Shown here: positions 36,328 to 43,467 of the stretch, in pieces
Numbering within the stretch: position 1 is the first letter of the stretch
Layout: the number at the start of each line of letters is the position of its first letter
Assembly: GCF_016801775.1 (NCBI RefSeq)
Contig: NZ_CP069004.1
Span: 1,550,001-1,614,000, forward strand
DNA length: 64,000 nt
Reading direction: 5' to 3'
Origin: Sulfitobacter mediterraneus
Lineage (GTDB): Bacteria > Pseudomonadota > Alphaproteobacteria > Rhodobacterales > Rhodobacteraceae
Program-made: the position numbers and the translations under genes
Notes under the pieces: model-generated
The model's database searches: none
Told to the model about the DNA's origin: nothing
What the model saw: only the letters and a program-made list of their open reading frames with translations

Positions 36328-37231
36328 GAGCTTGTCCTCTTGTCATCTGATCCGGCGGCAGGTTTTTGTCTGCGCTTGTCCGGATCTTATCCTCTGTCAA
36401 ATGGGCCAGACCATCAGCACCGGCAGTCAGCCAGTGCAGATCGTCCGCATAGTGATCCGCCAATCGGGCGGTTTGTTCTGGAGTGAATGGGTGCCAACGG
36501 CCCTGTCCTTCGGGCAATTGCGCCGGGTCTGCCCCCTGCGCCAACAGCACCCCGCGCAGCTTTGGCAAATCAGGTGACCGGTTCAGCCAAAGCGCATTTC
36601 GGTCGGCGGGCACCGCGCGGTCCAATGCCGCCGCCAGCACGCTGTCGGACCGGCCTGCAAAGGTTTCAAACGGCAGCACCTCGATATGCGCATCCGGCAC
36701 TGCGCAAGACAGATCCGTGATGACATCCCGCCAACCCCGCTGGCGGTTCGAGATCACCTCGAAGGTGCGTGGCTGTGGCACGGGATGTCCTCGGGCCACG
36801 GTCATCGCCGCTACCGAGGACCACCATAGGTCGGGCGAGCGGACACATAGAACCACGCGGCTGATCTTGCCGCCAAAGGCCGCTGAAACCCGTGCCAGTC
36901 GTTCACCGATCGCCGGATATAGAGTTCTGGCCCGCAGGCAGGCCCGCGGCGTGCCGATCATGTTCTCGTCACTGACCAGCAGATCGCGCAACCCCAGATC
37001 CGCAGCCCGCGCCGCAAGAAGCTGCACCCGCCCTTGGGCACGGGTCTGAAGGCTGAGCCTTTTTGCAGCGGCAGGGCCAGGAAACAACCCCGGAAACACC
37101 GACTTACGGGTGCGCCACGGCCCCCAGAACCCGGTTCCCTGTTGGCCCAGATCATCCGCGTGCTCCCGCACATAATGCTGGAACGTGGTCGTCCCGGTGC
37201 GATGCGCACCAAGGTGAAGTATGACATCCAT
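36287..37231 (-). CDS. Sulfotransferase-like protein
   Basis: A 314-residue protein with a P-loop-like PAPS motif at the N-terminus ([20 protein letters not shown]) and a later block with [14 protein letters not shown], resembling the 3'-phosphate motif of sulfotransferases. Relatives occur widely in Roseobacter genomes. The acceptor is unknown. Its last 41 nt overlap the start of the mutase gene; the tail ([21 protein letters not shown]) looks like read-through of a former stop. Start chosen at MDVILHLG over upstream codons. Confidence 0.75.
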   Translation of the reverse strand: MDVILHLGAHRTGTTTFQHYVREHADDLGQQGTGFWGPWRTRKSVFPGLFPGPAAAKRLSLQTRAQGRVQLLAARAADLGLRDLLVSDENMIGTPRACLRARTLYPAIGERLARVSAAFGGKISRVVLCVRSPDLWWSSVAAMTVARGHPVPQPRTFEVISNRQRGWRDVITDLSCAVPDAHIEVLPFETFAGRSDSVLAAALDRAVPADRNALWLNRSPDLPKLRGVLLAQGADPAQLPEGQGRWHPFTPEQTARLADHYADDLHWLTAGADGLAHLTEDKIRTSADKNLPPDQMTRGQAHDSGQGHIKGNMA

Positions 37232-37344
37232 AACAGCGGCGCCAATCGTGCTGAGCAAGGCCGCCCCCATCGGCCTGAACGCAGGGGAACACCCCGTCAT
37301 GTGCCCAAAGCCATTGCATTGTGCTTAATGCGAAAATCACACCG

Positions 37345-37370
37345 ATTTTGCATCGCAAATCTTGCAAAAG
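37345..37370. promoter_or_regulatory. TTTGCA/GCAAA cluster, possible PccR-type site
   Basis: ATTTTGCATCGCAAAT (37345-37360) is a near-palindrome, followed by CTTGCAAAAG (37361-37370). It lies 30 nt before the DUF4174 gene and about 115-140 nt before the sulfotransferase-mutase pair on the other strand. The half-sites resemble TTTGCAAA but the spacing differs from the published PccR pattern, so this is tentative. Confidence 0.3.
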
Positions 37371-37399
37371 CGCCTATATCTGTTTCAACAGGAGCCTTT

Positions 37400-37861
37400 A
37401 TGAAACCGCTTATACCGCTTGTTATTGCTGGATTTTTTGCCACCGCACTGAGTGCGGACACCGATGCGCCACCTGCCGCAGATACCGTGTTTCGCACCGC
37501 AGATATGGCCGATTTAAGCGAATTCCACTGGAAAAAGCGCCCCGTTGTGGTCTTTGCCGACAGCGAGAACGATCCTGCCTTTATCGAACAGATGGAACTT
37601 TTGGAGGCCCGCACGGACGCGCTGATCGAACGGGATGTCGTCGTTTTGACCGACACCGACCCCGCTGCCCGCTCGGCGCTGCGGCTCAAGATGCGGCCCC
37701 GCGGCTTTATGCTGGTGCTTGTGGGCAAGGACGGCGGCATCAAACTGCGCAAGCCATTTCCATGGGACGTGCGGGAAATCAGCCGCAGCATAGACAAAAT
37801 GCCCATCCGCCAACGCGAGATCCGCGAAGAGAAAGACACCATGCGCCCCGAAAGGCCGTGA
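37400..37861 (+). CDS. DUF4174 exported protein
   Basis: A 153-residue protein with a signal peptide (MKPLIPLVIAGFFATALSA) and a thioredoxin-fold-like DUF4174 domain: KKRPVVVFADSENDPAFIEQMELL, then RDVVVLTDTDPAAR and RGFMLVLVGKDGGIKLRKP. No CxxC is present, so redox activity is not expected. AGGAG 6 nt before the ATG supports the start. It is divergent from the sulfotransferase. Confidence 0.85.
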   Translation: MKPLIPLVIAGFFATALSADTDAPPAADTVFRTADMADLSEFHWKKRPVVVFADSENDPAFIEQMELLEARTDALIERDVVVLTDTDPAARSALRLKMRPRGFMLVLVGKDGGIKLRKPFPWDVREISRSIDKMPIRQREIREEKDTMRPERP

Positions 37862-37946
37862 TCCTTGATCAGCAGTGCCCTGGCGCCTATGTTAAAGGCA
37901 GGAACAACGCGAAGGTCTGATATGGACAAAGATCCCAACATACCGT

Positions 37947-38726
37947 TCACACCGATCCCTGTGACGTGGCGGACAGGTCCGCGCCCTGGCTATTGATAAT
38001 CTGCTGGGCCGCTCTGGCCCCGCCGACGGAATAGGCCTTGATCAATCGTAGGGCATATTTTCCGAACAAATACGCCTGTTTACGCATGCCTACATAGTCT
38101 GAATACATTGCAGTGCGGCGTGGTGGGTCCAGTGTCTTGAACGTCTCGCCGCGCATATCCTCGGCAAGAGCCGAAACCGATTTGATCAGACTGTAGTAGG
38201 CGACAATCGCATCAATCGTCTGGCGCGGCAGCACGTCAATCTCCGCGATCACCGCGTCATAGACATGATCGTGATGCTCACGCGGGATAAACGGCACATA
38301 ATCCGCCTCTTTTTCCATACGTTCGGTCAAGGCGGCGACATAGGCCTCCGTTTCCCCCACAACCCATAGCGATTCCAGCGTATTGCCGATCTCTGCATAA
38401 AGCGCCTTGTGATAATCCCGCAGCCGCTCCGCACGTCCGCGCGATTTGGCCAGTTCGGCAAAAATTGCCGTGGTCAGCCAGCCCACCGCAATCACCAGAC
38501 CCGCGATCATCGCCTGCTGGATACCTGTCTCCAACTGGCCCAGGAAGGGCAGAGCCGCCCAAACCAAAGCGCCGAGGATCACGACGACCGGCAGACCAAT
38601 CGTCAAAAAGAACTGCGCGATGATCAGACCTGCGGTGCGGGCCTCTTTCCACAGCAACAGCAGACCGGCGCAGAACACTGCGCCAATCGCCAAAAGCCAG
38701 GGAAGAGACAGCACCGCATCGGTCAT
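37947..38726 (-). CDS. Conserved membrane protein downstream of pccA
   Basis: A 259-residue protein with three hydrophobic helices near the N-terminus (LPWLLAIGAVFCAGLLLLW, then about residues 33-60 and 67-90) and a long cytoplasmic helical tail (YHKALYAEIGNTLESLWVVGE, HDHVYDAVIAEIDVLPRQTIDAIVAYYSLI). I do not recognise a characterised family. Its start lies 5 nt after the pccA stop, so it belongs to that transcript. A role linked to propionyl-CoA metabolism would be guilt by association only. Confidence 0.75.
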   Translation of the reverse strand: MTDAVLSLPWLLAIGAVFCAGLLLLWKEARTAGLIIAQFFLTIGLPVVVILGALVWAALPFLGQLETGIQQAMIAGLVIAVGWLTTAIFAELAKSRGRAERLRDYHKALYAEIGNTLESLWVVGETEAYVAALTERMEKEADYVPFIPREHHDHVYDAVIAEIDVLPRQTIDAIVAYYSLIKSVSALAEDMRGETFKTLDPPRRTAMYSDYVGMRKQAYLFGKYALRLIKAYSVGGARAAQQIINSQGADLSATSQGSV

Positions 38727-38730
38727 CGGA

Positions 38731-40776
38731 TCATTCGAACTCCATGATCACGTCGTCCACCGCAAGGCTGTCGCCCGCGCTGGCGTTGATCTTGGACACC
38801 ACACCCTTTTTCTCGGCCCGCAGAATGTTTTCCATTTTCATCGCCTCAATGGTGCAAAGCGCCTGACCTTCCTGCACCTCGTCGCCCACAGCGGCCTCCA
38901 GTTTGACCACCAGACCCGGCATCGGGCAGAGCAGCATCTTGGACGTATCCGGCGCGACCTTTTCCGGCATCATCAGGGCCAGTTCGGCCTGACGGGGGGT
39001 GCGCACATGCACGCGCAGGTCCGCGCCCCGGGTGCGCACACGGAAACCGCCAGAGATCTTGCCAACCTTCAGGATCAACGGTGCATCTGCCACGGTCATG
39101 GTCGCCAGTTGATCGCCCGGCGTCCAATCGCCGCTCACGCGCAGCGCTTCGCCATCGGCAAAGTTCACGGTCGCGCCGTTCTGATCGGCCTCGATGGTCA
39201 CATCAAATGATTGCCCCTGAATGGCGACGTTCCAATCAGTGCCGACCTTGCGTTCGTGGTTGTCCATCCGGCCCGACACCCGCGCCCGGCGGATTTCAGC
39301 GACGCGGTGCATCGCAGAGGTCGCCGCCGCAATCCGGCGCAATTCGTTTTCGGGCAATTCAACCCCTTCGAACCCATCGGGATATTCTTCGGCGATAAAG
39401 GCCGTGGTCATATCGCCGCTGATAAAGATCGGGTGATCCATCACCGCCGACAAGAATGGCAGGTTGTGGCCAATCCCCTCGACCTCAAAACTGTCCAGTG
39501 CCACGCGCATCTGCTCAATCGCCTCGGCGCGGGTCGGGGCCCAGGTACACAGCTTGGCGATCATCGGGTCGTAGTACATCGAAATTTCGCCACCCTCGTA
39601 GACGCCGGTGTCATTGCGCACGGCCATCACCCCTGACGGGGCATCATCCTGCCACTTGCCGTTGTCCAGAAGTGGCCCGGCCGCGACTTCCTGTGGCGGG
39701 CGATAGCGTGTCAAACGGCCAATGGAGGGCAAAAACCCCCGATAGGGGTCTTCGGCATAAAGACGGTTTTCAATCGCCCAGCCGTTCAGCTTCACATCCG
39801 ATTGTTTGATCGACAGCTTCTCGCCATTGGCCACGCGGATCATCTCTTCGACCAGATCAACACCGGTGATCAACTCGGTGACAGGGTGTTCCACCTGCAA
39901 GCGGGTGTTCATCTCAAGGAAGTAAAAGTTCTTGTCGCCATCCACGATGAATTCCACCGTCCCGGCAGAGGCATAATCAACCGCCAGCGCCAATGCGACG
40001 GCCTGTTCGCCCATGGCCTTGCGGGTCGCCTCATCGAGGAAAGGCGAAGGTGCTTCTTCGACAACCTTTTGGTTGCGGCGCTGGATCGAACATTCCCGCT
40101 CACCCAGATAGATACCATTGCCGTGGCTGTCGCAGAGCACCTGAATTTCAATGTGGCGCGGTTGCGTGACGAACTTTTCGATAAAGATCCGGTCATCGCC
40201 AAAGGAATTGGCTGCCTCGTTCTTGGACGACTGGAACCCCTCGCGGGCCTCTTCGTCATTCCAGGCAATCCGCATGCCCTTGCCGCCGCCCCCGGCAGAG
40301 GCCTTGAGCATCACCGGATAACCGATTTCATTGGAAATCTTGACCGCCTCATCCGCATCCTCGATCAGCCCCATGTAACCCGGAACGGTGGAGACCCCCG
40401 CCTCCTGCGCGATTTTCTTGGAGGTGATCTTGTCCCCCATCTTTTCGATCGCCCCCACGGGCGGGCCGACAAAGGCCACACCAGCGTCCGACAGCGCCTC
40501 GGCGAACTTGCTGTTCTCGGACAGGAAGCCATAGCCGGGATGCACGGCCTCGGCCCCGGACGATTTGACCGCCTCCATCACCTTGTCGATGACGATATAG
40601 GACTGGTTTGCCGGGGGCGGGCCGATATGCACGGCCTCATCCGCCATCTGCACATGCAGCGCCTGCGCATCCGCGTCCGAATAAATCGCGACAGTGGTGA
40701 TGCCCATCTTACGGGCGGTCTTGATAACGCGGCAGGCAATCTCGCCCCGATTGGCGATCAGGATTTTCTTGAACAT
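38731..40776 (-). CDS. pccA: Propionyl-CoA carboxylase alpha (biotin carboxylase) subunit
   Basis: A 681-residue protein with a biotin carboxylase part (MFKKILIANRGEIACRVIKTARK; ATP-grasp with KASAGGGGKGMRI; EMNTRLQVEHPVTE) and a C-terminal biotinyl domain carrying the lysine in EAMKMEN. It carboxylates propionyl-CoA to methylmalonyl-CoA with PccB. AAGGATA precedes the ATG at 40776. A strong intrinsic terminator sits only 32 nt upstream of the ATG, unusual for a gene that needs expression. Confidence 0.95.
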   Translation of the reverse strand: MFKKILIANRGEIACRVIKTARKMGITTVAIYSDADAQALHVQMADEAVHIGPPPANQSYIVIDKVMEAVKSSGAEAVHPGYGFLSENSKFAEALSDAGVAFVGPPVGAIEKMGDKITSKKIAQEAGVSTVPGYMGLIEDADEAVKISNEIGYPVMLKASAGGGGKGMRIAWNDEEAREGFQSSKNEAANSFGDDRIFIEKFVTQPRHIEIQVLCDSHGNGIYLGERECSIQRRNQKVVEEAPSPFLDEATRKAMGEQAVALALAVDYASAGTVEFIVDGDKNFYFLEMNTRLQVEHPVTELITGVDLVEEMIRVANGEKLSIKQSDVKLNGWAIENRLYAEDPYRGFLPSIGRLTRYRPPQEVAAGPLLDNGKWQDDAPSGVMAVRNDTGVYEGGEISMYYDPMIAKLCTWAPTRAEAIEQMRVALDSFEVEGIGHNLPFLSAVMDHPIFISGDMTTAFIAEEYPDGFEGVELPENELRRIAAATSAMHRVAEIRRARVSGRMDNHERKVGTDWNVAIQGQSFDVTIEADQNGATVNFADGEALRVSGDWTPGDQLATMTVADAPLILKVGKISGGFRVRTRGADLRVHVRTPRQAELALMMPEKVAPDTSKMLLCPMPGLVVKLEAAVGDEVQEGQALCTIEAMKMENILRAEKKGVVSKINASAGDSLAVDDVIMEFE

Positions 40777-40807
40777 GGGATATCCTTCTGGGTCTTGAGG
40801 AAAACAC

Positions 40808-40841
40808 AAAAACCCTGTCGCAGCGAAGGCTGCGCAGGGTT
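40808..40841 (-). terminator. Intrinsic terminator 32 nt before pccA
   Basis: On the minus strand: AACCCTG-CGCAGC, loop CTTC, GCTGCG-(A)-CAGGGTT, followed by five T (complement of A-run 40808-40812). 13 base pairs with one bulge. It ends the upstream 68-residue lipoprotein transcript, but leaves hardly any room for a pccA promoter downstream. Confidence 0.75.
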
Positions 40842-40911
40842 CAAATAGGCGGGTGCCAAACAAGCGTGCCGGGTCTTGCGGCCTGCCGTTTTGGCAATGA
40901 TTAGAGGGTGA

Positions 40912-41118
40912 TCAGTTGCACTTGCCCGGGTTGAGTTGGCAATAGGCGATGTTGCCCGCAGCCCCGATGGCCGCGCCTTGGGCAAGGCTGCCACTGGTGA
41001 TCGCCGCAGCGCCCGCGCCAATGGCCGCGCCGCCAAGTGCCTGTTCGCCAAGCGTGTCACCGCAAGCGGCCAAACCGCCGCAGGCCGCAAGGCTGAGAAT
41101 GATATGTTTGATGGACAT
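40912..41118 (-). CDS. Small lipoprotein with glycine-zipper-like middle
   Basis: A 68-residue protein: lipoprotein signal (MSIKHIILSLAACGGLAAC, lipobox LAAC), then a Gly/Ala-rich run (GEQALGGAAIGAGAAAITSG, AQGAAIGAAG) like a short glycine zipper, ending CQLNPGKCN. Probably an outer-membrane lipoprotein. AGGAACAGG precedes the ATG. It is followed by a strong terminator. Confidence 0.78.
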   Translation of the reverse strand: MSIKHIILSLAACGGLAACGDTLGEQALGGAAIGAGAAAITSGSLAQGAAIGAAGNIAYCQLNPGKCN

Positions 41119-41443
41119 CTGCCTGTTCCTTCACTGCTTTTATATGCAGGAACAACGCGGCAGGCGCCCTTTGGTTCCGCGCTGCCGGGCCGATCCTGTG
41201 CCTGACCATCCAGACCGCGCCGCCTGCGGGAAAAAACGGGCAGCACAATCGGGGGGACGCTGCGCTGCCCATAAGGGGAAGGGGTTTGGTCTTGATGTGC
41301 AAACGGCGCATGTTCTTTGAGCGCGCCGCCTGCAGGTCCGACCCTGTCCAAATCCGCCCCAAGGGCCAAGCCCATAACGCCCCGCGCCGAGAAATCGGCT
41401 GAGGATCGCGCAAATGCGGGGAGGAGTGGCGCAAACATGCCGA
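41119..41443. other. 325-nt gap with no supported gene
   Basis: Between the 68-residue lipoprotein (left, minus) and the 119-residue protein (right, minus). Several frames are open but show no family motif and shift composition, so I call none. It contains GGGCAGC and GCTGCCC arms about 18 nt apart near 41236-41270. It should hold the promoter of the lipoprotein gene. Confidence 0.5.
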
Positions 41444-41803
41444 TTACCCTTCAAACGCTTCTGGAAAGGCCGCGCGGGCGATGGCCTCGTCGATGACCAA
41501 GAGCGCCTCGTAATCTGCCGGATCAAAAGGATCGGTCGCAGGCAAGACCTCGCGGCCAAACAGCCACGACAGACGCCCCGCGTCCAGATTGCCGCGCTCA
41601 AACGGCTGATCGCCAAAGGCTTCCCACAATGCCTTCATAAAGGCAGCATCGGCACGGCGGTCCGGCGGGCGGCGATCCGGGCGACGCTCGCGCCGGGTGA
41701 TCGGCGTGACGCCCTTGGGATTGGGGCGTCGAATGGTGAATTGAAAGTCAGTGCCGGGCAAACGGCCCGGAAACCCGCGATGTTTCAACATATAGGCAGG
41801 CAT
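41444..41803 (-). CDS. Hypothetical protein in the pcc region
   Basis: A 119-residue, Arg-rich protein (RRPNPKGVTPITRRERRPDRRPPDRRAD) followed by an acidic helical half (FMKALWEAFGDQP, DYEALLVIDEAIARAAFPEAFEG). No signal peptide or membrane helix; I recognise no family. AGGAGG 7 nt before the ATG at 41803 gives a good start. The basic N-terminal and acidic C-terminal halves are unusual but may only reflect disorder. Confidence 0.7.
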   Translation of the reverse strand: MPAYMLKHRGFPGRLPGTDFQFTIRRPNPKGVTPITRRERRPDRRPPDRRADAAFMKALWEAFGDQPFERGNLDAGRLSWLFGREVLPATDPFDPADYEALLVIDEAIARAAFPEAFEG

Positions 41804-41835
41804 CACACACCCTCCTGACAAAGGGTGGTGGGGAT

Positions 41836-41861
41836 CAAGGCAGGCGGGATCGCCTGCCTTG
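41836..41861. terminator. Perfect hairpin after the 48-residue lipoprotein gene
   Basis: CAAGGCAGGC (41836-41845), loop GGGATC, GCCTGCCTTG (41852-41861): ten perfect base pairs, 9 nt beyond the stop of the small lipoprotein. No T-run follows on the minus strand, so it could be a Rho-supported end or an RNA-protecting hairpin. Confidence 0.5.
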
Positions 41862-41869
41862 CAACAGAC

Positions 41870-42016
41870 TTACTTGTATTTGCCTGTGTATGTGGGCTCA
41901 ACCGAGATGGGCTCTGGGTCGACAACCACGAATTCTTCTTCGGTCTGGCCGCTTGTGCATGCGGCAACAACGGCAACAAAGCCGAGCGTTGCCAACAGTT
42001 TGATGCTCTTTGACAT
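41870..42016 (-). CDS. 48-residue lipoprotein
   Basis: A short gene below usual size cut-offs: signal MSKSIKLLATLGFVAVVAAC with lipobox VAAC, then a mature part of about 28 residues (CTSGQTEEEFVVVDPEPISV and EPTYTGKYK). AGGAG 7 nt before the ATG at 42016 and a perfect hairpin after the stop support it as a real gene. Such tiny acidic lipoproteins are common in Rhodobacterales; function unknown. Confidence 0.8.
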   Translation of the reverse strand: MSKSIKLLATLGFVAVVAACTSGQTEEEFVVVDPEPISVEPTYTGKYK

Positions 42017-42131
42017 CTATGTCTCCTGTCATTGTTGATGAGGCGCTGCACTGCTAGATGCCTCGCACGCCCCGGTTCTGAGGTAAGGGATACATGGGTA
42101 TTCCTTGGCCGCAGAATAAGCAAAACGCTTT

Positions 42132-42164
42132 CCGATTGATACGGTTCCGCCGTCAATCGGCGGA
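42132..42164. promoter_or_regulatory. Two mutually exclusive hairpins between DUF6497 and the small lipoprotein
   Basis: CCGATTGA (42132-42139) can pair with TCAATCGG (42153-42160), or TCCGCCG (42146-42152) can pair with CGGCGGA (42158-42164). The two folds share bases and cannot coexist. They lie 115-150 nt upstream of the 48-residue lipoprotein start and 65-100 nt after the DUF6497 stop. Confidence 0.35.
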
Positions 42165-42230
42165 CTTGTGACGCCAAAGCCTCATTCATTCGTGTCTGTG
42201 GCAAACCGCCCCCTACATGTTGTGGTTGCA

Positions 42231-42605
42231 TCAGAAACCCTCCCAAATACAGGAGCCATTTTCTGCGCGAAACGCTTCGAAAAACTGTGTTGCATCAGGA
42301 TCGGCCACGCCAAATTCGGTGGGCCGGTCGGCCAGCGAGACCACGATCACATCGCCGGACAGTTCAAAATCCGAGATATACGACAACGCAGTTACCTCAC
42401 ACAGATGCAACATGTCCTGCGCGTTGGCCTCCGCCATCGCGTCATCGCGGGAGATCTTCGGCGCAACGAACCTGAACCGCAGCCAGACCTCATCGCCCAG
42501 ATCGTCAATCAGCACCTCCTGAAGGTCTACAGGCTGTCCCGATGGAACGTCGAAGGACCAGACCGGCGTCGCCGCCAGCAAAAGCGCAAAGGCCAGACGG
42601 ATCAT
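42231..42605 (-). CDS. DUF6497 exported protein
   Basis: A 124-residue protein with a signal peptide (MIRLAFALLLAATPVWS) and a compact mature domain (DLGDEVWLRFRFVAPKIS, CEVTALSYISDFELSGDVIVVSL, ending NGSCIWEGF) as in DUF6497. Two cysteines may form a disulfide in the periplasm. Its ATG overlaps the cupin stop by four bases. Function unknown. Confidence 0.83.
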   Translation of the reverse strand: MIRLAFALLLAATPVWSFDVPSGQPVDLQEVLIDDLGDEVWLRFRFVAPKISRDDAMAEANAQDMLHLCEVTALSYISDFELSGDVIVVSLADRPTEFGVADPDATQFFEAFRAENGSCIWEGF

Positions 42606-42997
42606 GGCGCCTCTTCCTCCTGTGTGGCGAAATCGGCGGGCGAGATGATCTCGATCAGCTCCATATCATCCGAATGCCGCACCTCGCGGTGCTTGATCCC
42701 CGGCGGCTGTAACACACAAGACCCGGCCCGTAGCAGATGCTCCCCCTGCCCCTCGTATTCGAACACCACCCAGCCTTGGGTGACATAGACCATCTGGAAA
42801 TCCAGCTCATGAGAATGCCATGCACCGGGGCTTTCCATCCCCGGCACGGCGCGGATCACATGGGCGCCGTAGCCGCCTTTGGTCGCATCCTTGATGCCCA
42901 GATCACGATATTCAAAAAACGGTCGCAACCCGGCACCTTCGAACTTTCCATCATCCGCATGGGCGATGGTGAAGGCTTGGTTTTTGAAAAGGGTCAT
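42602..42997 (-). CDS. Cupin-domain protein
   Basis: A 131-residue single-domain cupin: AWHSHELDFQMVYVTQGWVVFEYEG (motif 1 with His-x-His) and PPGIKHREVRHSDDMELIEI (motif 2). A metal-bound small-molecule enzyme or sensor is likely. GGAG 6 nt upstream favours the ATG at 42997 over that at 43003, and this ATG overlaps the ICMT stop (ATGA). Substrate unknown. Confidence 0.87.
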   Translation of the reverse strand: MTLFKNQAFTIAHADDGKFEGAGLRPFFEYRDLGIKDATKGGYGAHVIRAVPGMESPGAWHSHELDFQMVYVTQGWVVFEYEGQGEHLLRAGSCVLQPPGIKHREVRHSDDMELIEIISPADFATQEEEAP

Positions 42998-43467
42998 AGC
43001 CATCTCCGCGTTTGGGTCAGGTATTCATCGTAAGGCGCGCCAAATTTCTGGCTCAGATAGGTTTCCTCGCGCAGCACCACCCCCCAATGCAGGCAAGCCC
43101 AAAGGATCACCGCCCCCAACACGGCCCAATCCAGCGAGAACACCAAACCAAGGCCAAGTTGCAGGATCACCATCCCCAGATACATCGGGTTCCGGGTAAA
43201 CCGGTACGGCCCGTCCTGCACAAGATGCAGCGCCGACTGCCGTGGATCGACATGGGTGCCAGCTTGCCGAAACGCCCGCGTGCCACCCGCCGCCAACGCC
43301 CCTGCGCCCAGCATCATCACCAGCCCTGCCACAATGCTCCACCCGGTGCCCGCGTTTGGCAAAAGGCCAAGCGGAACCGCCCATTCCGCTGCAATCGCAG
43401 CGGCAGGCACCACCACAGATAGCAGCGGCGGAAAGAACAGGATGTCAGGGCCAGCGCTTTGGGTCAT
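42994..43467 (-). CDS. Isoprenylcysteine carboxyl methyltransferase-family membrane protein
   Basis: A 157-residue membrane protein with four helices and the SAM-binding C-terminal signature [20 protein letters not shown] plus [25 protein letters not shown] of the ICMT/PEMT family. Bacterial members methylate unknown substrates. The ATG at 43467 overlaps the pccB stop by four bases, giving a better start than codons further upstream. Confidence 0.86.
   Translation of the reverse strand: MTQSAGPDILFFPPLLSVVVPAAAIAAEWAVPLGLLPNAGTGWSIVAGLVMMLGAGALAAGGTRAFRQAGTHVDPRQSALHLVQDGPYRFTRNPMYLGMVILQLGLGLVFSLDWAVLGAVILWACLHWGVVLREETYLSQKFGAPYDEYLTQTRRWL

Noticed and set aside
37922..37996. 24-codon ORF with a modest ribosome-binding site after the DUF4174 gene
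   Set aside because: It overlaps the convergent membrane-protein gene, has no family features, and is too short to support from sequence alone.
40836..40852. GGTTCAAAT, looking like a tRNA T-loop
   Set aside because: The flanking bases cannot form a T-stem or acceptor stem; the run is part of the terminator hairpin before pccA.
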